From: Selenomonadaceae bacterium
Lineage (GTDB): Bacteria; Bacillota; Negativicutes; Selenomonadales; Selenomonadaceae
Length of the DNA: 6,394 nt
Reading direction: 5' to 3'
NCBI GenBank assembly: GCA_017529085.1
Contig: JAFXOC010000487.1
Span: 1 to 6,394, forward strand
Positions within the stretch are counted from its first letter, which is position 1. Each line of letters starts with the position of its first letter. Of the stretch, positions 1 through 4,402 are shown in pieces. A model generated the notes under the pieces. It saw nothing but the letters and a program-made list of their open reading frames with translations, was not told the origin of the DNA and searched no databases. The translations under genes and the position numbers were made by a program.

Positions 1-30
1 AAATTTTGGCTCAAAAGTCGCGGTTGTGAA

Positions 31-76
31 GCCTCCCTCTTAGAGGGAGGGGGACCGCGAAGCGGTGGAAGGAGAG
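31..76. repeat. REP-like palindromic element (two adjacent hairpins)
   Basis: A C/G-rich palindrome has 9-nt arms at 32-40 (CCTCCCTCT) and 42-50 (AGAGGGAGG). It is followed at once by a second small perfect hairpin, ACCGC-GAA-GCGGT, at 54-66, and then a purine run at 67-76. This build, a G/C-rich palindrome plus a short GCGAAGC-type hairpin in a non-coding tail, resembles repetitive extragenic palindromic elements common in Firmicutes. It lies downstream of cbiK. Family membership is inferred from structure only; the number of genomic copies cannot be seen here. Confidence 0.5.
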
Positions 77-121
77 CCATGAAGAGCACGATATTTATTG
101 TAATTTTACTAATTTGTTTAC

Positions 122-155
122 ACTCTCCCCCCCTATTAGAGGGGGGAGAGTTTTT
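122..155. terminator. G/C-rich hairpin just after cbiK, with T-run on the plus strand
   Basis: ACTCTCCCCCC (122-132) and GGGGGGAGAGT (141-151) are perfect 11-bp arms around an 8-nt loop, only 3 bases past the cbiK stop codon. The run of T that makes an intrinsic terminator (151-155) is on the plus-strand side. Read in the direction of cbiK, the hairpin is followed by GTAAACAAATT, which is a poor U-tract. It could end cbiK inefficiently, end a convergent plus-strand gene lying left of the window, or be a relative of the neighbouring palindrome at 32-50, whose core (CTTAGAG against ATTAGAG) is similar. Confidence 0.5.
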
Positions 156-1143
156 ACTTTTGCAACGCTTTCCAAGCCTCGTCGGCGCGGGATACATATA
201 AATCGCGTATAGCTTTATTTTCGCCTAATCCGTGAAGATACGCTTCGACTTTAAATCCCGCTTTTGTCAATACGCTCTTGTGTGAATCCGCTTCGTCCCC
301 CGCCATATCGTTTGTGGCGTGGTCGCCCGCTACCATCATAATGGGGACGAGAGTTACTTTTTTAATCCCGTTCTTTTTTAGTTTCGGCATAACGGTTTCA
401 AGATTAGGCCAGCCTTCGACCGTATATACATAGACGTTATTGTAGCCCATTTCCGAAAGTTTTGCCTGTATCACTGAATAATAGGCGTTAGCGGGTTGCG
501 GCGTTCCATGCGCCAGTAAAAGCACCGCTTCGTCTTTAGCGAGATTGTTGAACCGCGGCGAAACAGCTTTTATGAAATCCGAAACATCGTCCGCCTGTTC
601 CTCTTGTCCTTGCCAATACATCAAAGGCGTGCCAATCGTCATCTTTTTAAACGATTCCTTGAACTTGTCGAACACGCCTTTTTTATACGAATATTCGACG
701 CCGGGGATGATGTCCAAAGATACAAGGGCGACTCTCGTATACCCTTCGGCTTTTAGCTTAGCCAACGCTTCTTCGGGTGTGGGATAGGTTATGTTCTCCT
801 TTTTCTTTATGCGGTCGATGATTATATGAGAAGTGAAAGCTGTTACCACCTTTACGCCCGGATGCGCCGCTTGTATATCGTTAATCGTGGCGTTGATGGT
901 CTTTTCCCTGGTATCCTTATATGTGGTGCCGAAACTCATCACCAAGATAGCGTCTTTATTCGCCACGGATTTCATCTTGGGATTTTCATAAGTGAGTACG
1001 CCGATTTGCGTAGCTTCGGTCAGAGCCGGCGTTGCGGTTTTGACCTCGGAACTCAATTGATAAGCGGCGTACGTGGGCGCGGAAAATCCTAAGGCTACCG
1101 AACACGCTAACGATGTAACCAATAATTTTTTCCAATTTTTCAT
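154..1143 (-). CDS. cbiK: Exported CbiK-type sirohydrochlorin cobaltochelatase
   Basis: This 329-residue protein is a class II chelatase of the CbiK family, which inserts Co2+ into sirohydrochlorin in the anaerobic (early-cobalt) cobalamin pathway. Three expected metal/catalytic residues are visible: His212 in LLAHGTP, Glu243 in TVEGWPN and His275 in AGDHATND. Their spacing (31 and 32 residues) fits the His-Glu-His triad known in CbiK and CbiKP. The N-terminus is a Sec signal peptide: MKNWKK, a hydrophobic stretch to about residue 20, and a cleavage site near PTYA-A (residues 23-27). That places the enzyme outside the cytoplasm, as in Desulfovibrio CbiKP. The ATG at 1141-1143 was chosen because GGAGG (1152-1156) sits 8 bases upstream; the in-frame ATG at 1194 lies inside the terminator stem and would destroy the signal peptide layout. 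A cobalamin riboswitch controls the gene. An extracellular chelatase may serve metal or tetrapyrrole capture rather than B12 synthesis; the substrate is not proven. Confidence 0.92.
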   Translation of the reverse strand: MKNWKKLLVTSLACSVALGFSAPTYAAYQLSSEVKTATPALTEATQIGVLTYENPKMKSVANKDAILVMSFGTTYKDTREKTINATINDIQAAHPGVKVVTAFTSHIIIDRIKKKENITYPTPEEALAKLKAEGYTRVALVSLDIIPGVEYSYKKGVFDKFKESFKKMTIGTPLMYWQGQEEQADDVSDFIKAVSPRFNNLAKDEAVLLLAHGTPQPANAYYSVIQAKLSEMGYNNVYVYTVEGWPNLETVMPKLKKNGIKKVTLVPIMMVAGDHATNDMAGDEADSHKSVLTKAGFKVEAYLHGLGENKAIRDLYVSRADEAWKALQK

Positions 1144-1160
1144 TATTTTAACCTCCAAAC

Positions 1161-1194
1161 AAAAAATGAGCGTTTCCAAAAAAGGAAAGCTCAT
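1161..1194 (-). terminator. Riboswitch-controlled intrinsic terminator before cbiK
   Basis: On the minus strand, ATGAGC-TTTCC pairs with GGAAA-C-GCTCAT (6 + 5 bp with one bulged C and a 6-U loop, 1166-1194). A run of U follows at 1161-1166, partly inside the stem. It lies between the cobalamin aptamer and the cbiK ribosome binding site, the expected place for a transcription attenuator. Its 5' arm is shared with a competing antiterminator helix. Confidence 0.85.
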
Positions 1195-1240
1195 TAAAGA
1201 TACCGACAGAAAACCTCTCGATTAATGAAATCTCCTTCCC
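1179..1240 (-). promoter_or_regulatory. Predicted antiterminator helix of the cbiK leader
   Basis: Read on the minus strand, GGGAAGGAGAUUUCAUUAA (1222-1240) can pair with the segment at 1179-1197 that contains UUAAUGA and UUUCC. There are 19 facing positions: 18 pairs, several of them G-U, and one U/C mismatch. The 3' arm is the same RNA that forms the 5' arm and loop of the terminator, so the two structures exclude each other. I infer that this helix forms without B12 and permits cbiK transcription. A second UCAUUA copy near 1253-1258 could compete for UAAUGA. Found by eye, with no energy calculation. Confidence 0.6.
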
Positions 1241-1265
1241 ATCTCTCGTAGGTAATGACGGCGAT

Positions 1266-1424
1266 TGTTAAACAGGCAGTTCTCCTGGCTTGGTTCATAG
1301 CTCCTTCGCGCCTTCCCGGATTTAACCAGTGACATAACTATGCGAATTCGCTCCCCTTACAGTGGCGGGACCGCGCCGGACTAATACCGGACTTCTCTAT
1401 TAAGTCTTTCGACACCTGTTCCAT
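1266..1424 (-). promoter_or_regulatory. Cobalamin (B12) riboswitch aptamer
   Basis: The minus strand carries the conserved elements of the class I cobalamin aptamer in order: the closing helix GGAACAGG (about 1415-1422) pairing with CCTGTT just past the B12 box, the conserved GCCACTG (1360-1366), the segment with GGGAAGG and GGAGC near 1305-1320, and the B12 box AGCCAGGAGAACTGCCTG (1273-1290), one base from the usual AGCCAGGAGACCTGCC core. A near-consensus promoter lies directly upstream and an attenuator directly downstream. It presumably binds adenosylcobalamin or a related corrinoid and lowers cbiK expression when B12 is plentiful. Together with promoter and expression platform it accounts for the whole 344-bp gap from 1144 to 1487. 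Confidence 0.96.
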
Positions 1425-1445
1425 ATATGAAATTTTATGCTATGG

Positions 1446-1474
1446 ATTATCCCATAAAATGTAACGATTGTCAA
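1446..1474 (-). promoter_or_regulatory. Sigma-70 type promoter of the riboswitch-cbiK transcript
   Basis: A perfect -35 box TTGACA (1469-1474) and a -10 box GATAAT (1446-1451) are separated by exactly 17 bases on the minus strand. Transcription would start near 1439, just before the aptamer. The -35 box begins only 13 bases after the stop codon of the ABC ATPase gene. Confidence 0.85.
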
Positions 1475-1487
1475 TAGGGAGTATAAT

Positions 1488-2606
1488 TCAAAGCTCCACA
1501 ATTACTTTATTTTTACCTTCTTCAAAAATATAAGAAAAATCCTTCGCCGCTTTTTTTATAACCATGGCTACAATGTTTTCCACAAGCTCAAAACCTGATT
1601 CGTCCGACTCTTTAAAGGGGTTGTGCTGTTTGCCGCCGCTTTCTATGCTTATCTTAATATTGCCCGAAGTTTCCTCATAAGTGATGTTGACATTTACGTT
1701 TACATTGGGGCCGTTGTCGAAGCTGTACTTGAAAAACTCGTAAATAATGTCTTCGGTGAACTGCTGCATGAGGTATTTTCGCTTACCGCTTACGCCGTAT
1801 TTTTCGGCGAAAACTATAATGCCGCCCATCAACTTCATAAGGTCAAACTCAGGGCGATAGGTAATCTCAAATTCGAAAGATTTTAGTTTTTTGATAAAAG
1901 CTACGGTTTTGATTTTTTGCGGATTTTTGAATATCTCTTCGGGCGAACCGTCTTCATATATGCCGCCATCTGCGAAGAACAGAACACGGTCTGAGGCTTC
2001 TTCTGCAAATTCCATCTCATGCGTCACTATTATCATAGTGAGTTTTTGCTTCGCAAGCAGACGGATAACAGCCAGAACTTCGCCGACCATAGTAGGGTCT
2101 AACGCGCTTGTTGGCTCGTCCATAAGCAGGAGTTTCGGATCCATCATAAGGGCGCGACATATTGCGATACGCTGTTGCTGCCCGCCTGATAATATTTTAG
2201 GGAAATCGTACGCTCTTGAAGACAGTCCCACCTTGGTTAAAAGGTCAAACGCCTTCTCTTCCGCCTCTTTACGGGGAATTTTAAGAAGACGGGTTGGCGC
2301 TAAACAGAGATTATCCATAACGTTCATGTGGGAAAACAGTCGAAAGTTTTGAAACACCATGCCCATATTGCGGCGAATTTTATCGACATCGGCGTTTTTC
2401 GCCGTTATTTCTTCGCCGTTTATAACAATTTCTCCGGCGTCCGGCGTTTCAAGGAGATTGATGCAACGGAGGAACACGCTCTTACCGCAACCGGACGCGC
2501 CTATTACGGATATGATTTCCCCTTCTTTAACCTCTAAGTTTAAATTCTCCAATACGTTCAAATCGCCGAAAGATTTTTTTAAACCTTTTATCGAAAGAAT
2601 GTTCAA
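1488..2606 (-). CDS. Amino acid ABC transporter ATPase with C-terminal degenerate GHKL/RsbW-like domain
   Basis: This 372-residue protein energises the importer encoded just upstream. Residues 1-241 are a standard GlnQ/HisP-type ATPase: Walker A GASGCGKS (36-43), Q-loop Gln86, signature LSGGQQQR (139-146), Walker B LLLMDE (159-164), D-loop SALD (167-170) and switch His196. Such ATPases usually stop near residue 240-250; here about 130 residues follow. This tail reads like an anti-sigma-factor/GHKL ATPase fold: a helix at 281-295 in the place of the N-box, paired strands at 302-322, a GGKQHNPF segment (324-331) like the 'DDGxPFNP' region of HATPase_c_2 proteins, SGFELV (337-342) in the place of the G-rich lid, and a final FSYIFEEGKNKVIVEL. 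The N-box Asn is Glu290 and the G1 Asp is missing, so ATP binding there is doubtful. The start is a TTG with GGAGG 9 bases upstream (2616-2620). The permease stop codon lies two bases before it, so the two are tightly coupled. The ATPase part is certain; the identity of the tail is inference. Confidence 0.93.
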   Translation of the reverse strand: MNILSIKGLKKSFGDLNVLENLNLEVKEGEIISVIGASGCGKSVFLRCINLLETPDAGEIVINGEEITAKNADVDKIRRNMGMVFQNFRLFSHMNVMDNLCLAPTRLLKIPRKEAEEKAFDLLTKVGLSSRAYDFPKILSGGQQQRIAICRALMMDPKLLLMDEPTSALDPTMVGEVLAVIRLLAKQKLTMIIVTHEMEFAEEASDRVLFFADGGIYEDGSPEEIFKNPQKIKTVAFIKKLKSFEFEITYRPEFDLMKLMGGIIVFAEKYGVSGKRKYLMQQFTEDIIYEFFKYSFDNGPNVNVNVNITYEETSGNIKISIESGGKQHNPFKESDESGFELVENIVAMVIKKAAKDFSYIFEEGKNKVIVEL

Positions 2607-2608
2607 CG

Positions 2609-3277
2609 CTACTTACCTCCATTATTCCCATTGCGATCGGTATAAAAGAAAATGGCGTTTACCGCGTAAGATACGAGAAGATAGATTATCATGCCGCCCA
2701 AAATGGTAATCATCGGTTGCATGGTGCGCGAAGCCGTGTTGTATATCACCCTTGTAAGGTCTGTAATGGAGACGTAGCCGACCACGCTTGTCCACTGAAT
2801 GAGGTTTATTATGGTGGATTGATAAACGGGACGGGCGATTTTAAAGAGTTGCGGAAGTGTAATAAGGCGAAACGCTTCGTATTTGGAAAATCCTAGAGTT
2901 CGAGCGGCTTCAACCTGCCCGTAATCCGTAGCTAAAAGCGCGGAACGCAAAATTTCCGCAACATGAGCGGAAGTGTGCATGGAAAACGCAATTACGGCAA
3001 CAATTTCGGGGGATAAATTGCTTTCGGCAAATACACCGTAATAAAGCAGCATAAGCAGCATAAGCACGGGAGAGCCGCGCAAAAGCCCTATATAACCGCT
3101 CGCTATTAGGCGAGAGAATTTATTATGTTTTAAACGAAAAAAGCAGACAACGGCTCCCAAAATCGTGCCTAAAAAAAGCGCCAGAACGGAAATTTCGACC
3201 GTAACCGCCAAGCCTTTTAAAATTGTAAGCCACGCGCCGTCTGCGATAAATATTTTGTATATAAGATTAGTGTCCAA
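2609..3277 (-). CDS. Polar amino acid ABC transporter permease
   Basis: This inner-membrane permease of the HisM/GlnP type (222 residues from the chosen start) forms the channel with the ATPase encoded next. Visible family marks are the RGSPVLMLL segment (67-75, usually RGTPLL), the AEILRSALLATDYGQ stretch leading into the cytoplasmic EAA loop (VEAARTLGFSKYEAFRLI, about 122-139) that docks on the ATPase, and about five hydrophobic segments (near 20-47, 57-81, 90-108, 152-168 and 189-212). Start choice: a GTG at 3284-3286 is in frame, but GGGAG runs directly into it with no spacing. The TTG at 3275-3277 lies 8 bases after GGGAG and is preferred; the GTG start would add three residues. It is second in the operon, after the binding protein and a stem-loop, and two bases before the ATPase. 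Substrate: an amino acid by family; which one cannot be told. Confidence 0.93.
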   Translation of the reverse strand: MDTNLIYKIFIADGAWLTILKGLAVTVEISVLALFLGTILGAVVCFFRLKHNKFSRLIASGYIGLLRGSPVLMLLMLLYYGVFAESNLSPEIVAVIAFSMHTSAHVAEILRSALLATDYGQVEAARTLGFSKYEAFRLITLPQLFKIARPVYQSTIINLIQWTSVVGYVSITDLTRVIYNTASRTMQPMITILGGMIIYLLVSYAVNAIFFYTDRNGNNGGK

Positions 3278-3298
3278 AAGAAACACTCCCGTAATAAA

Positions 3299-3321
3299 TA
3301 AGCAGCCATATAGGCTGCTTA
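3299..3321 (-). promoter_or_regulatory. Intercistronic stem-loop between binding protein and permease
   Basis: TAAGCAGCC (3299-3307) and GGCTGCTTA (3313-3321) form a perfect 9-bp stem with a 5-nt ATATA-type loop in the 47-57 bases between the two genes. Outer A/T bases can lengthen it. In the direction of transcription it is followed by TTTATTACGGGAG, a weak U-tract that merges into the permease ribosome binding site. It probably acts as a leaky terminator or as an RNA 3'-end stabiliser, making more binding protein than permease and ATPase, a usual need in ABC importers. Confidence 0.65.
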
Positions 3322-3334
3322 TTACTTAATGAAT

Positions 3335-4198
3335 TTATTGCTTCTTAGAAACATGAACGATTTTGTCGGTGAAATAGGGAACGGTTAGTTCCATGCCCTC
3401 GGGTTTGTCAACGTCCCTCGGAATGGGGCTGTCGCCAAAGGGAATGGTCGCCCAGAACACCACGTCGACTTTCTTTGAGGAAAGAGCGGCTGCGCGGGCG
3501 GCGCTGTCTATGTATATAATTTCAACGTTTTTGCCGGTACGCTTGCCAAGTTCGCTTAAAACCGCCGTGTTAAAGCCTGCCGCTTTGCCGTTTGCAAGTA
3601 CTAAGTCAAATGGCGGCAAATCGCCCGTCACCGCTATTTTAAGTGCAGGAGCGCCGTCAATTTTAGGCATGGGAACTTCAGGAGGCTCTTCGCCTTTCTT
3701 TAAGTCGGTAATATAAGTTTTCACAAGCTTGTCAAGGGTACCGTCCTGTTTCATGCCCTCAATCGCCTTGTCAAGCTCTTGTTTTAATGCGGTATCGTCC
3801 TTGCGTACGGCGCAAGAGAACGAATCGGAAAGCTTCATACCATTTCCTTGATCGGTTATTGTCAGCTTATCGTTCCTGTCTATCAGGTATTTAGCTACGG
3901 AATCGTACAAACTCATTTCTTGCACGCTGCCCGAGTCAAGCCCCATCTGCATGGAAGTCAACTTATCGTAATAGATATAGTTATGCGGAGCTACTCCGCG
4001 AGCTCCCGGCACGTCGTGAACTTTTTTCAGAATCTCGTTTATCTTCTGTTCGCTGGCGTTCAAATGAGTCAGCATACCGATTTTAATATCTTCTTTCGCC
4101 TTTTTGCCCTCATCCGCTTTTTGCCCGCCGCATCCCGCAACGAGCGCGCCAACCACCGTAAAACAAACCGCAAGCTTTGCTAATTTTGCTAATCTCAT
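3335..4198 (-). CDS. Lipoprotein substrate-binding protein, SBP_bac_3 type, apparently circularly permuted
   Basis: The 287-residue precursor has a lipoprotein signal: MRLAKLAK, a hydrophobic core, and lipobox LVAGC with Cys23 as the lipidated residue. It should capture an amino-acid-like substrate outside the membrane and hand it to the permease. The parts of the SBP_bac_3 fold occur once each but in swapped order. Residues 37-166 match the second lobe plus the normal C-terminus (IKIGMLTHLN; the YDKLTSMQMGLDSG region; SCAVRKDDTAL; QDGTLDKLVKTYI). After a Pro/Gly-rich linker (167-185), residues 186-284 match the normal N-terminal half (LKIAVTGDLPPFDLV, NGKAAGFNTAVLSEL, KKVDVVFWATI, and LTVPYFTDKIVHV ending at the hinge strand). 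Total length equals one domain. Arg261 is a candidate for the ligand-carboxylate Arg. ATG start; AAGGAG (4207-4212) is 8 bases upstream. First gene of the ABC operon. Confidence 0.9.
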   Translation of the reverse strand: MRLAKLAKLAVCFTVVGALVAGCGGQKADEGKKAKEDIKIGMLTHLNASEQKINEILKKVHDVPGARGVAPHNYIYYDKLTSMQMGLDSGSVQEMSLYDSVAKYLIDRNDKLTITDQGNGMKLSDSFSCAVRKDDTALKQELDKAIEGMKQDGTLDKLVKTYITDLKKGEEPPEVPMPKIDGAPALKIAVTGDLPPFDLVLANGKAAGFNTAVLSELGKRTGKNVEIIYIDSAARAAALSSKKVDVVFWATIPFGDSPIPRDVDKPEGMELTVPYFTDKIVHVSKKQ

Positions 4199-4230
4199 GT
4201 TGTTTTCTCCTTATATATTAGTTTTTACTT

Positions 4231-4278
4231 ACTTTCTTTCTTTTCTCTTTTTTGTAAAAAAGAGAAAAGAAAGAAAGT
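4231..4278. repeat. Perfect 23-bp homopurine/homopyrimidine palindrome
   Basis: The arm at 4231-4253 (starting ACTTTCTTTC, ending CTTTTTT) and the arm at 4256-4278 are exact reverse complements with only GT between them. Almost every base of the left arm is pyrimidine. A further purine-rich stretch (about 4281-4302: AAAGAAAGAAAAG then A-run) partly copies the right arm. In RNA the element would be one very long hairpin about 18 bases upstream of the binding-protein ribosome binding site. It is not a classic terminator for gltX because an A-rich, not U-rich, sequence follows it in that direction. Together with the candidate promoter, this is what fills the 195-bp gap at 4199-4393. Confidence 0.8.
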
Positions 4279-4373
4279 GACAAAGAAAGAAAAGAAAAAA
4301 AACTTTAATAATTTGTTTTTAATTTGTTTTGATTTCATGCCATAAATTTAAACCTAAAAGATGTTTCTACGTA

Positions 4374-4402
4374 ATCATAAAATTTTCCTGCTTTTAAGTT
4401 AA
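4374..4402 (-). promoter_or_regulatory. Candidate promoter of the ABC importer operon
   Basis: On the minus strand a -35-like TTAACT (4397-4402; 4 of 6 consensus bases) and a -10 TATGAT (4374-4379; 5 of 6) are 17 bases apart. The -35 box overlaps the last codons of gltX. Transcription would begin near 4367, giving a leader of about 165 bases that contains the 23-bp palindrome. The region is A/T-rich, so chance matches are likely; this is the best candidate I could find. Confidence 0.35.

Noticed and set aside
79..207. A 40-codon plus-strand reading frame with a GGAAGGAGAG sequence before its ATG
   Set aside because: The apparent ribosome binding site is part of the REP-like element, and the frame runs through the second palindrome into the antisense of cbiK. 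The peptide resembles nothing I recognise.
154..1143. CbiK as a lipoprotein because of LAC at residues 12-14
   Set aside because: The -3 residue is Ser rather than Leu, the hydrophobic core before the Cys is only about six residues, and a good signal peptidase I site follows at residues 24-27.
1144..1194. Upstream ATG start for cbiK at 1194
   Set aside because: It lies in the terminator stem, has no ribosome binding site, and would add 17 residues before an otherwise well-formed signal peptide. The ATG at 1143 has GGAGG at ideal distance.
1891..2352. A long plus-strand reading frame (153 codons) opposite the ABC ATPase gene
   Set aside because: It is antisense to the conserved Walker B and signature region of the ATPase. 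Its composition is Ser/Arg-rich, as expected for an antisense shadow, and it lacks a ribosome binding site and family motifs.
4231..4278. The long palindrome as the gltX intrinsic terminator
   Set aside because: In the gltX direction it is followed by AAGTAAAAAC rather than a U-run, it lies more than 110 bases past the stop, and its stem is A/U-rich.
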